From positions 1-26,224 of the forward strand of contig JAGCIP010000128.1 of the NCBI GenBank assembly GCA_017648525.1: a stretch of DNA of 26,224 bases. The letters are read 5' to 3'. A program made the position numbers and the translations under genes. The stretch comes from Clostridia bacterium. GTDB lineage: Bacteria; Bacillota; Clostridia; Christensenellales; Borkfalkiaceae. This document shows positions 1 to 7,685 of this stretch, one piece after another (the stretch's first letter is position 1; each line of letters begins with the position of its first letter). The notes below the pieces were generated by a model that saw only the letters and a program-made list of their open reading frames with translations, was not told the origin of the DNA and did no database searches.

Positions 1-35
1 AAAATATTGAAAATATGGTAATATGTTAAGGCTTT

Positions 36-112
<77 letters not shown>

Positions 113-113
113 A

Positions 114-149
114 AAAAATCTCGGGTTTTTCCCGAGATTTTTGTTTTTT
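114..149. terminator. Bidirectional intrinsic terminator
   Basis: A 12-bp hairpin has arms 114-125 and 131-142 with core CTCGGG/CCCGAG and a TTTTT loop. It is flanked by an A-run on the left and a T-run (to 149) on the right, so it can end transcription in both directions. It serves the plus-strand tRNA-Val and the minus-strand cluster whose last gene stops at 158. Confidence 0.9.
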
Positions 150-157
150 ATAAGTTA

Positions 158-949
158 TTAAAATATCTTATACGAAAGTTCTCTTATATAATCTAACGAG
201 TGTAAAAGTTCATTTAATTCACCGTAATCGTTTTGATAGGCTTCTAATATCAAAGCGCCGTTAAAATTAACGTCTTTTAATCTCTTAAACAAGTCGGTAA
301 AATCGGTAACGCCTTTACCAGGCAAACACATTTTTCCGTTTTCCAAATAATCCGATAAATGCACGGTAACAATATCCTTGCCCATATCTTTAATAAACTC
401 TTTATAATGAATATCGCTTTGCCTTGCTTGCTTTATATCAAGAGTTGCTTTAAGATTTGGCACGTGCTTTTTAAGTTCCGAGAAAAAACCCAAATAATTA
501 TAGTAGCCCCAATGCACGTTTTCATACGCCAAAGTTATGCCGTGAGATTTTGCCACGTTATAAATATCTTGGGTAATGCTACCTACTCTATCATAATTGA
601 TAGTAAAAGGTGTTTTCTTGAACCTTGCCCCGCCGTGAAAGGTGTAATATTTAGCGCCAAAACTTTCACCCGCTTGCATTGCCATATCAAGCAACTTAAA
701 ACTGTCCGTCTTAGCACGCTCGTTAACGCTGTAAAGTTGCGGTTCAAACTGAGTGGTTAAAACGTGGACCGAGTGAACGGATGTTTGCCCCTTTCTCTCA
801 TTTAAAAGTTGCCCGAATTCTTTGTTATATTCACAATAACTTTCCAAAAAGACTTCGGCAACGTCAACGCCGTTTTTTCCTAAAAATTCTAATGCGTCTT
901 CGGTCGTTTTCCGCATAAACAATGATGCGGTTGATATACCTATATTCAT
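158..949 (-). CDS. Sugar phosphate isomerase/epimerase-like TIM-barrel protein
   Basis: This 263-residue cytosolic protein has the features of the xylose-isomerase-like TIM-barrel family (AP_endonuc_2 fold), which covers sugar isomerases, epimerases and endonuclease IV relatives. Likely metal and active-site residues sit at strand ends as expected: HGG at 105-107, E143 in AYENVHWG, D171 in LDIKQA, H197 and D200 in VHLSD, and E236 in LILEAY. The length is normal for the family. The substrate cannot be read from sequence. It is the last gene of the long minus-strand cluster, 48 nt after clpC. I see no clear Shine-Dalgarno in front of the ATG, so it may be translated weakly. The hairpin at 114-142 ends the transcript. 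Confidence 0.8.
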   Translation of the reverse strand: MNIGISTASLFMRKTTEDALEFLGKNGVDVAEVFLESYCEYNKEFGQLLNERKGQTSVHSVHVLTTQFEPQLYSVNERAKTDSFKLLDMAMQAGESFGAKYYTFHGGARFKKTPFTINYDRVGSITQDIYNVAKSHGITLAYENVHWGYYNYLGFFSELKKHVPNLKATLDIKQARQSDIHYKEFIKDMGKDIVTVHLSDYLENGKMCLPGKGVTDFTDLFKRLKDVNFNGALILEAYQNDYGELNELLHSLDYIRELSYKIF

Positions 950-997
950 AATCTAAAAAATCTTAAATTTAGTAAAATTAACTTTTGTTAAATCACG

Positions 998-3487
998 TTA
1001 CGCCTTGTTAAAAACAAAGTTCCCGTCTAAAGCATCTATTATAACTTTAGAATTCTCTTTTACCGCTCCAAGCAAAATTTCTTCGCTCAATTTATCTTCA
1101 ATGTTCTTTTGAATAACTCTCTTTAACGGTCTTGCCCCGTAGTTGCTATCGTATCCTTTTTCAACTATTAGTTCCATTGCGTTAGGAGTAATCTCCATGG
1201 TAACGCCCATAACCGCCAAGCGTTTTCTCAAATTTACTAAAAGAATTTCCGCAATTTTTGCCGTGTCTTGCTTTTCTAACTTGTGGAATACTATTATATC
1301 GTCAATACGGTTTAAGAATTCAGGACGGAACTTTTCTTTTAATGCGTCCATATATCTTTCGCACATATTTTCGTATTCAGCCGTGCTACTACCACCCGCA
1401 AAACCAAGCGTCGCTTTTTTCTGTATTTCGGTAGCGCCTACGTTAGAAGTCATAATCACTATACAGTTCTTAAAACTTACTACTCTGCCCTTGCTATCGG
1501 TAAGCCTACCGTCGTCTAAAAGTTGCAACATTATATTAAATACGTCTGGGTGCGCCTTTTCAATTTCGTCGAAAAGCACCACAGAGTAAGGCTTTCTTCT
1601 AACCTTTTCGGTTAATTGTCCCGCTTCGTCAAAACCGATATATCCCGGAGGCGCACCAACGAGTTTAGATACGGCGTGTTTTTCCATATACTCGCTCATA
1701 TCCACCCTAATAATGCTGTCTTCACTACCGAAAACCGTTTCGGCAAGCGCCTTTGAAAGTTCGGTTTTACCTACCCCCGTAGGTCCAACGAAAATAAACG
1801 AGCCAACAGGTCTATTCGGGTCTTTAAGTCCCGCTCTCGCCCTACGAATAGCATACGAAACTGCACGCACGGCATCTTCTTGCCCGATAACACGTTGATG
1901 CAAAGTTTCTTCTAAATTCAAAAGTTTTTGTGCTTCGCTCTCGTTTAGTTTGGTTACGGGAACACCCGTCCAGTTGCTAACTATTTTGGCAATATCTTCA
2001 GCGGTGAGCATCAATCTATCTCTATTGCCGTCGTTGCTTTGATTTATTCTCTTAATTTCTTCAAGTTCTTTTGAAACTTGTAAAATTTCTTCATTTAACT
2101 TCTTTGCTCGGTCAAGGTCATCTCTCTTTTTCGCTTCTTCTTTTTGTGCGATAAGAGCGTTCAACTGAACTTCTTTTTGCCTTGCTTCAAACGGCGAATT
2201 ATAACTATCTAACTTAACTCTTGACGACGCTTCGTCTATAAGGTCAATCGCTTTATCAGGTAAAAACCTATCGGTTATATACCTATCTGATAGATTAACA
2301 GCAGAAACAATAGCATCATCAGGAATAATTACTCCGTGGTGCGATTCATACTTATCACGAAGTCCTTTTAATATTTCAATAGTATCTTCAACACTTGGTG
2401 CGTCCACCATAACAGGTTGGAAACGGCGTTCTAACGCTGCGTCCTTTTCTATATATTTTCTATATTCGTCTATGGTCGTTGCACCTATCGTTTGCAATTC
2501 CCCACGTGAAAGCATAGGCTTTAAGATGTTTGCAGCGTCCATATTACCTTCACCCGTACTACCTGCGCCAACAATATTGTGTATTTCGTCTATAAATAAA
2601 ACTATATTTCCGTTTTGTTTAACAGCATCTATAATTCCCTTTAATCTTTCCTCAAAATCGCCACGGTATCTTGCGCCCGCAAGCATACCCGCAATGTCTA
2701 ATGAGAACACAATTTTATCGGCAAGAATTTCGGGCACGTTTCCCTTTACTATTGCTTGAGCCAAGCCTTCTATAACCGCACTCTTACCAACACCCGGTTC
2801 ACCTATTAAAACGGGGTTGTTTTTTGTGCGCCTTGAAAGAATTTGAATAACCCTATCAATTTCGTTTTTTCTACCGATAACAGGGTCTAATTTCCCGTCT
2901 TGCGCTTGCTTATTTAAATTTACACCGTATTTAGAAAGTTCGCCTAAATCGCCAGAATTTATCGGTTTTTCTTGTTGCTTGCCACCACGTTGTTCCGCCC
3001 CTTTTGAGCCTTTGAACGCACTTGCTAAAACGTTTTCTTCTTCATCTTCTTCAAAATTTTCAAAAAGTTGTTCGGAAAGCCCTTCGTAAAGAGCCGAAAC
3101 GTTTACTTTAAGCGCCTTTAATATAGAAACTGCAAGGCTTGTTTGATCCATTAATATTGCAAGTAAAACGTGTTCCGTTCCAACGTAACCCGCACTTGCT
3201 TTTAAAGATATGTTAACTGCATTTTCAAAAACACGCTTGGTGCGTGGAGTAAACATATTTCCAGGCACTACCGAGTCTTTAGATATCGACCTTTCAAACA
3301 AAGGCAAAAATCTCTCGTTGGTAACTCCTTCTTCACGAAGTATTGCCGCCGCTCTACCTTCGGTCACGTTTATAAGCCCGAACAAAATATGTTCAGAGCC
3401 GATATATCTCAAATTGTAGCGTTTAGTGAGCGCTACTGCGTATTCTATAACTAAATTTACGTTTCTTGAAAAGGTTTCGTAATACAT
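998..3487 (-). CDS. clpC: ATP-dependent Clp protease ATP-binding subunit ClpC
   Basis: This Hsp100/AAA+ unfoldase feeds proteins to ClpP; in Bacillota it degrades arginine-phosphorylated proteins. Its 829 residues show, in order: two N-terminal Clp repeats (about 1-140), an acidic linker, AAA1 with Walker A GEPGVGKS (229-236) and Walker B VLFIDEIH (296-303), a coiled-coil/UVR-like middle region (about 433-480), and AAA2 with Walker A GPTGVGKT (568-575) and Walker B VVLFDEIE (636-643). The ClpP-docking tripeptide loop is LGF (694-696). The middle region and its place behind mcsB support ClpC rather than ClpA or ClpB. The ATG is preceded by an AGGGGAA ribosome site, and the gap to mcsB is 13 nt. 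ClpP is not in the window. Confidence 0.95.
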   Translation of the reverse strand: MYYETFSRNVNLVIEYAVALTKRYNLRYIGSEHILFGLINVTEGRAAAILREEGVTNERFLPLFERSISKDSVVPGNMFTPRTKRVFENAVNISLKASAGYVGTEHVLLAILMDQTSLAVSILKALKVNVSALYEGLSEQLFENFEEDEEENVLASAFKGSKGAEQRGGKQQEKPINSGDLGELSKYGVNLNKQAQDGKLDPVIGRKNEIDRVIQILSRRTKNNPVLIGEPGVGKSAVIEGLAQAIVKGNVPEILADKIVFSLDIAGMLAGARYRGDFEERLKGIIDAVKQNGNIVLFIDEIHNIVGAGSTGEGNMDAANILKPMLSRGELQTIGATTIDEYRKYIEKDAALERRFQPVMVDAPSVEDTIEILKGLRDKYESHHGVIIPDDAIVSAVNLSDRYITDRFLPDKAIDLIDEASSRVKLDSYNSPFEARQKEVQLNALIAQKEEAKKRDDLDRAKKLNEEILQVSKELEEIKRINQSNDGNRDRLMLTAEDIAKIVSNWTGVPVTKLNESEAQKLLNLEETLHQRVIGQEDAVRAVSYAIRRARAGLKDPNRPVGSFIFVGPTGVGKTELSKALAETVFGSEDSIIRVDMSEYMEKHAVSKLVGAPPGYIGFDEAGQLTEKVRRKPYSVVLFDEIEKAHPDVFNIMLQLLDDGRLTDSKGRVVSFKNCIVIMTSNVGATEIQKKATLGFAGGSSTAEYENMCERYMDALKEKFRPEFLNRIDDIIVFHKLEKQDTAKIAEILLVNLRKRLAVMGVTMEITPNAMELIVEKGYDSNYGARPLKRVIQKNIEDKLSEEILLGAVKENSKVIIDALDGNFVFNKA

Positions 3488-3500
3488 ATAAGTTCCCCTT

Positions 3501-4514
3501 TTACTCTTTTAATTTAGAAAGTTTTTGTCCAACTATTTCCGCACGGAATAAATCACGGTCAATAGCCGATAAAACTCTGCCGTACTGTTTGCAAATGTTC
3601 GCAGGGCGTGCGTCTATAATAAGGTCGTCTATCTCTTCTAAATTCGGTATGTTTATATGCCCCAACATAGCGCCGAGTTTTACGTTTGCAATATGCGACA
3701 AAAACTCGCTATAACTTAATATAACCGCATTTGTCAACACGCCGTAAGACTTTTTAGCCCTATCCATAGTTTTGAGTTCGTTTTTAATATAGAGTTTATC
3801 CATTTGGTCACGCTCTGCTCTACAAATGGCTTCAACCGTCTTTTCTACTTCTTGAATAATATCGTATTCGGAAACGCCCAAAGTTACTTCGTTGCTAATT
3901 TGGTACATATACCCTTCGGCATCACTACCTTCACCGTAGTGTCCTCGCACGGTTAAACCTAATTTCGCCATTTCTTGAATTAAAGCCGAAATCTTTCCAC
4001 TTTCAGTTAGCGCAGGTAAAAATAGCATTACCGACGCCCTTAACCCCGTTCCTAAATTAGTGGGGCAAGCGGTAAGATAACCAAGTTCTCTATCAAATGC
4101 TAAGTTAAGGTTTTTACTCAATTCGTCGTCGATTTTATCAAGGCGTTTATATGCTTCAACCAAAGACAAGCCTTTCATAAAGCATTGTTCTCTAATAACG
4201 TCTTCTTCGTTAACCATAACAGAAATGCTTTGGTCTTGATTTATTAAAACCGCCCCGCCTTCTTTATTATCTATTAAATTTTGACTTATTAAATGCCTTT
4301 CCTTCATTGCTTCAAGTTCAATCGTCGTAAGGTTAGACATAAAATAAAGGTTAAAGGTGTCAGCACGAACGAGTGCACGATTTACCTTTTTAACTATTTC
4401 TTTTGCCGTTTGCTTGTCTTTTACCCTAAAAGGATATTCGCTTAAATTTCTAGCCAAGCGAACGCGCGTCATAACTATATTGCCTTTATACAAGTCGGGA
4501 GAAAAAGCGCTCAT
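3501..4514 (-). CDS. mcsB: Protein-arginine kinase McsB
   Basis: McsB phosphorylates arginine side chains, marking proteins for ClpC-ClpP. The 337-residue protein belongs to the ATP:guanido phosphotransferase family. Recognisable signatures are TRVRLARN (16-23), the catalytic-loop motif CPTNLGTG (150-157, C150), RGHYGEGSDAEG (190-201) followed by YQISNEVTLG, and DARPA (301-305), which matches the allosteric phosphoarginine-binding site of McsB. Length and motifs are those of an active enzyme. Its ATG overlaps the mcsA stop by one base (TAATG), implying translational coupling with its activator. clpC follows 13 nt downstream. Confidence 0.95.
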   Translation of the reverse strand: MSAFSPDLYKGNIVMTRVRLARNLSEYPFRVKDKQTAKEIVKKVNRALVRADTFNLYFMSNLTTIELEAMKERHLISQNLIDNKEGGAVLINQDQSISVMVNEEDVIREQCFMKGLSLVEAYKRLDKIDDELSKNLNLAFDRELGYLTACPTNLGTGLRASVMLFLPALTESGKISALIQEMAKLGLTVRGHYGEGSDAEGYMYQISNEVTLGVSEYDIIQEVEKTVEAICRAERDQMDKLYIKNELKTMDRAKKSYGVLTNAVILSYSEFLSHIANVKLGAMLGHINIPNLEEIDDLIIDARPANICKQYGRVLSAIDRDLFRAEIVGQKLSKLKE

Positions 4515-4831
4515 TATAAAATCCCCCTTCTTTTTAATTCTTGGGCAAGTTCTTCAATATCTTCGCTCAACTGTTTTATGCGAGAAAATCGCCCGCCAAG
4601 CGTTGCGTTTTCCCTTTCCTTTAACAACCTTTCGTATTCGGTGTAAAGTTCTCTATCCACACCGCTAAGTTTAGGCATTTTTCCCACGTGACAAGTCTTA
4701 CCTTGACTTTTTTTCAAGGTTTTTACTATCTCCGTGTAAAAATTTTCATAGCAATCGGGACAACCGAGCATATACGTGCGGTAAAATTCACTAAGCGCCC
4801 TTCCACACGTTTTACAATATTTGTCGTACAT
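4514..4831 (-). CDS. mcsA: McsA-like zinc protein, short form (McsB activator)
   Basis: McsA activates the McsB kinase. This 105-residue protein aligns by eye with roughly the second half of Bacillus subtilis McsA: CKTCG (7-11) and CPDCY (24-28) form one zinc site, followed by the HVGKMPK segment (48-54) and a C-terminal helical region resembling a weak UVR motif. The N-terminal ~80 residues of the B. subtilis protein, with its other CxxC pairs, are absent. The reading frame has a normal ATG and sits 11 nt after galU, so this looks like a naturally short version and not a broken gene. The ribosome site (GGACGGA) is weak. Its stop overlaps the mcsB start. Confidence 0.88.
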   Translation of the reverse strand: MYDKYCKTCGRALSEFYRTYMLGCPDCYENFYTEIVKTLKKSQGKTCHVGKMPKLSGVDRELYTEYERLLKERENATLGGRFSRIKQLSEDIEELAQELKRRGIL

Positions 4832-4842
4832 AAATCCGTCCG

Positions 4843-5718
4843 TTATTTTAATGTCTCCGCAAGATTTTTAATGTATTCGGCAACGTCACTACCAAGTTCT
4901 TCACTCTTTAAAGCAAGAGCAACGTTCGCCTTAATATATCCTAATTTATCGCCAACGTCGTATCTTTCCCCTTCAAAACAACTAGCAAGCAAATCTCCAC
5001 GTTCGGCCAAAACCTTTAATGCGTCGGTAAGATATATTTCGTTACCGTGCGGTTTAAGAGTTTTAAGCATACCCATAACTTCACCTGATAAAACGTATCT
5101 ACCAATTACTGCGTTATTCGATAACGCTTCGTTAATACTCGGTTTTTCCACTATGTCGTAAACTTGCATAACTCCGTCGTTTTCTTCGGCTATACCTATG
5201 TTGCCGTATTTACTTACGTCGTCGCCAAAAACTTCCATAGTTGCAATAACGCTTTTGCCCGTTTGTTCAAAGATGTCCGCCAAACGTTTAATGCACGGGG
5301 TTTCCCCTTTGTTTGCGTATAAAAGTTCGTCCCCTAAAAGCAACGCAAAGGGTTGGTCCTTAACCAAAGGTTCTGCGCATAAGATTGCGCCCGCAAGTCC
5401 GTTGGCTTCTTCTTGAACGACGAATTTAACGTTGAACTTTTGAGTTTGACGCTCAATTTCATAAAGAGCGGTCTTTCCGTCTGACAAAAGTCTTTTTTCC
5501 AAATCTTCCGCAGGTCCAAAATGGTTTTTAATAATATCAGAACCGGGGCTAACTACCACTATAATTTCTTCAACGCCTATTGAAGAAAGTTCTTCTGCTA
5601 TGTACTGAATAGTGGGTTTATCTACCACCGATAGCATAGGCTTTGGTATTGCCTTTGTAATTGGTAAAAACCTTGTTCCTAGTCCCGCAGCAGGGATAAT
5701 TGCCTTTTTTATTTGCAT
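4843..5718 (-). CDS. galU: UTP--glucose-1-phosphate uridylyltransferase-like nucleotidyltransferase
   Basis: GalU makes UDP-glucose from UTP and glucose-1-phosphate for cell-wall, glycolipid and galactose metabolism. The 291-residue protein has the nucleotidyltransferase signature AAGLGTRFLPITKAIPKP (10-27), VDKPTIQYI (32-40), LLLGDELL (127-133), VEKPS, GRYV, and RYDVGDKLGYI near the end. Some residues differ from classic GalU: PKPM instead of PKEM, QEEANGLAGAI (102-112) where QKEPxGLGHAV is usual, and GDE instead of GDD. The fold is certain, but another sugar-1-phosphate substrate is possible. A good AAGGAG site precedes the ATG. The gene heads the mcsA-mcsB-clpC section, the position of ctsR in B. 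subtilis. Confidence 0.85.
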   Translation of the reverse strand: MQIKKAIIPAAGLGTRFLPITKAIPKPMLSVVDKPTIQYIAEELSSIGVEEIIVVVSPGSDIIKNHFGPAEDLEKRLLSDGKTALYEIERQTQKFNVKFVVQEEANGLAGAILCAEPLVKDQPFALLLGDELLYANKGETPCIKRLADIFEQTGKSVIATMEVFGDDVSKYGNIGIAEENDGVMQVYDIVEKPSINEALSNNAVIGRYVLSGEVMGMLKTLKPHGNEIYLTDALKVLAERGDLLASCFEGERYDVGDKLGYIKANVALALKSEELGSDVAEYIKNLAETLK

Positions 5719-5752
5719 ATTTTCTCCTTATATTCCCTTATCATTTTTTATT

Positions 5753-5781
5753 ATTATACGTTAAGATTTAAAAATGCTTAA
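5753..5781 (-). promoter_or_regulatory. Candidate internal promoter for galU-mcsA-mcsB-clpC
   Basis: On the minus strand the 73-nt gap between rpiB and galU holds a perfect TATAAT (5753-5758). The element 17 nt upstream, TTAAGC, is only a weak -35. No CtsR-type GGTCAAA direct repeat and no CIRCE element is seen around it. It would let the stress section be transcribed apart from the upstream housekeeping genes. Confidence 0.5.
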
Positions 5782-5791
5782 AACTAAACGC

Positions 5792-6244
5792 TTATTTAAA
5801 ATTTTCTTCTTCTATCGCCTTGATTTTTTCCACACGTCTTATATGGCGAGCGTCGTTAGAAAATTCAGTAGTCAAAAACGCGTCCACTATTTCAATCATA
5901 AGTCCAGGTCCAACAACCCTTTCTCCCAACGCCATAACGTTTGCGTCGTTATGAAGTCTAGTCATTTTTGCCGAAAACACGTCGTGACAATGCGCACAAC
6001 GAATACCTTTTACCTTGTTTGCAACTAAACTCATACCTATTCCCGTTCCGCAAAAAAGTATTCCCTTATCGCACTCACCATCTTTTACGGCGTTTGCTAC
6101 TTTAAGTGCGTATTCGTTATAGTCGGTTGACGCTGTATCAAAACAACCGTAGTCTATATATTCTATACCTTTTTCTTGTAAATATTTAAGCAACACGGGT
6201 TTTAAGTTAATTCCACCGTGGTCACAGCCAAATGCTACTTTCAT
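5792..6244 (-). CDS. rpiB: Ribose-5-phosphate isomerase B
   Basis: RpiB interconverts ribose-5-phosphate and ribulose-5-phosphate in the non-oxidative pentose phosphate pathway. The 150-residue protein shows CDHGG (7-11), the catalytic-cysteine motif GILFCGTGIGMS (61-72, C65), RLHNDANVMALGERV (96-110) and a basic RHIRR near the C terminus, all typical of RpiB/LacAB proteins. The length is normal. The start codon follows AAAGGAG and lies one base after the ywlE stop. The order sua5-ywlE-rpiB matches the ywlC-ywlE-ywlF segment of B. subtilis, apart from ywlD. Confidence 0.93.
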   Translation of the reverse strand: MKVAFGCDHGGINLKPVLLKYLQEKGIEYIDYGCFDTASTDYNEYALKVANAVKDGECDKGILFCGTGIGMSLVANKVKGIRCAHCHDVFSAKMTRLHNDANVMALGERVVGPGLMIEIVDAFLTTEFSNDARHIRRVEKIKAIEEENFK

Positions 6245-6245
6245 T

Positions 6246-6698
6246 TTAGTCTTCTCCTTTTAAAGTCAAAATTTTTTTCAAAATAATATTACACGCATCT
6301 TCTAATTGACGCGACGTTTCCATATATACCGCCAAATCTCCGCCGTACGGGTCGCTAATATCATTACCGCCCGTTATTTCGGCAACCGTAAGCACGTTAG
6401 AATATCCGTGCAACCAGTTCTTATGCGCAGTTGTCATACAGACAACTAAGTCCGCACGTTCTAAAAGTTCACGAGTTAAGGGGCGGGACTTAAACCCGTA
6501 AGGTTTATAACCGAGTTTTTTAAGGGCTTCAAAAGAGTTTTTACTCATTTTTTCGCCCGCAACGGGACTTAACCCCGCGCTTAATACCGTGTATTCTTCA
6601 ATACCTGCTAATTTTAGTTTTTGTTTTAGTATTTTTTCCGCCATAGGGCTACGACAAGTATTCCCCGTGCAGACGAACACTATTCTCTTTTTTCTCAT
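6246..6698 (-). CDS. ywlE: Protein-arginine phosphatase YwlE (low-molecular-weight phosphatase family)
   Basis: YwlE removes phosphate from arginines and reverses McsB. The 150-residue protein carries the P-loop CTGNTCRS (10-17) directly after the first strand, and DPYG as the general-acid loop. The threonine in CTGNT is the residue that distinguishes arginine phosphatases from tyrosine-specific relatives, which have a bulkier residue there, so I assign YwlE rather than a generic tyrosine phosphatase. I choose the ATG at 6698, which forms an ATGA overlap with the sua5 stop. An in-frame TTG two codons upstream (6704) is less likely. Finding it 1.4 kb from mcsA-mcsB on the same strand supports a joint role. 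Confidence 0.88.
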   Translation of the reverse strand: MRKKRIVFVCTGNTCRSPMAEKILKQKLKLAGIEEYTVLSAGLSPVAGEKMSKNSFEALKKLGYKPYGFKSRPLTRELLERADLVVCMTTAHKNWLHGYSNVLTVAEITGGNDISDPYGGDLAVYMETSRQLEDACNIILKKILTLKGED

Positions 6699-7684
6699 CC
6701 GCAAGACTTCCTTAAACGGTTCATTATTCCCATATACGCACCCCTTTCGTTTGGCATTTCAACGGCAATTATAAGGGTTGCAATCTTTTCGCCTTCAAGC
6801 AGTTTATCGTATAAATTGCATGCTATTTCTTTTTCTCCACTACCCAAGAAAAGAATATCGTAACCAACCAACTTTTCGGCTACTTCGTTTGCGCACATTA
6901 TATACGGTTTTCCACCCGCAGACTTTTCCTTTTGATAAAGTTCTTTTATATCGTCTATTTGTTCTTCCTTAAATAATGCAGTTTGACATTTAGGTCTATA
7001 ATGACGATATTTTACCCCCGGCGACTTAACCTTGTCCCCTTCTTTATGCTCTGCAATCTCGCAACTGCCAACCACCGAAATTATCATTTCTTTGGTAACT
7101 AATCCCGCACGCAAAATTCTTGGAACTTCACCCGTAACGTCTAAAACGGTGCTTTCTATACCACCAGAACATTTTCCGCCGTCTAAAATGAGAGCAATCT
7201 TACCGTTAAGGTCGTCGTAAACGTGCTTTGCCGTAACAGGACTTGTATGTTTTGAAAGGTTTGCACTTGGTGCAACCAAAGGCACGTCAACCGCCTTTAA
7301 TAATTCCTGCGCACCTGCGTGCGACGGTATTCTTACGGCAAGCGTATCTCCACCGCAAGTGGCTTCTTTACATATAACGCCCTTACTTTCAAACACCAAA
7401 GTTAATGGACCGGGTGTAAACTCTTTCAAAAGTTTATACGCATAATCGTGTTTAATATATACTAATTTATTTAAGTCGTAATCTTTGTGAACGTGTGCGA
7501 TAAGCGGATTGTCGGCGGGTCTACCTTTTATTTCAAAAATTTTTTTAACGGCAACAGAATTCGTGCCTATTGCCGAAAGTCCGTAAACCGTTTCGGTGGG
7601 CATTCCCACAACTTCACCGTTAAAAAGAAGTTCTTTTGCTTCTTTAAGACTTTCTTCGTCCACTTTCTTTATTTTTGTTATCAT
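6695..7684 (-). CDS. ywlC: L-threonylcarbamoyladenylate synthase (Sua5/YwlC)
   Basis: Sua5 makes threonylcarbamoyl-AMP from threonine, bicarbonate and ATP for the t6A modification of ANN-decoding tRNAs. The 329-residue protein has a YrdC domain (about 1-195) with GMPTETVYGLS, KGRPADNPL, APSANLSKHTSPVT and the GGKCSGGIESTVLDV segment. The extra C-terminal Sua5 domain (about 215-329) separates it from short TsaC proteins. It begins two bases before the dnaB stop region and overlaps ywlE by 4 bp, so it lies in a tightly packed operon. Confidence 0.93.
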   Translation of the reverse strand: MITKIKKVDEESLKEAKELLFNGEVVGMPTETVYGLSAIGTNSVAVKKIFEIKGRPADNPLIAHVHKDYDLNKLVYIKHDYAYKLLKEFTPGPLTLVFESKGVICKEATCGGDTLAVRIPSHAGAQELLKAVDVPLVAPSANLSKHTSPVTAKHVYDDLNGKIALILDGGKCSGGIESTVLDVTGEVPRILRAGLVTKEMIISVVGSCEIAEHKEGDKVKSPGVKYRHYRPKCQTALFKEEQIDDIKELYQKEKSAGGKPYIMCANEVAEKLVGYDILFLGSGEKEIACNLYDKLLEGEKIATLIIAVEMPNERGAYMGIMNRLRKSCG

Positions 7685-7685
7685 A

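Noticed and set aside
5719..5791. CtsR or CIRCE stress operator before galU-mcsA-mcsB-clpC
   Set aside because: No GGTCAAA direct repeat and no CIRCE-type inverted repeat on either strand of the gap.
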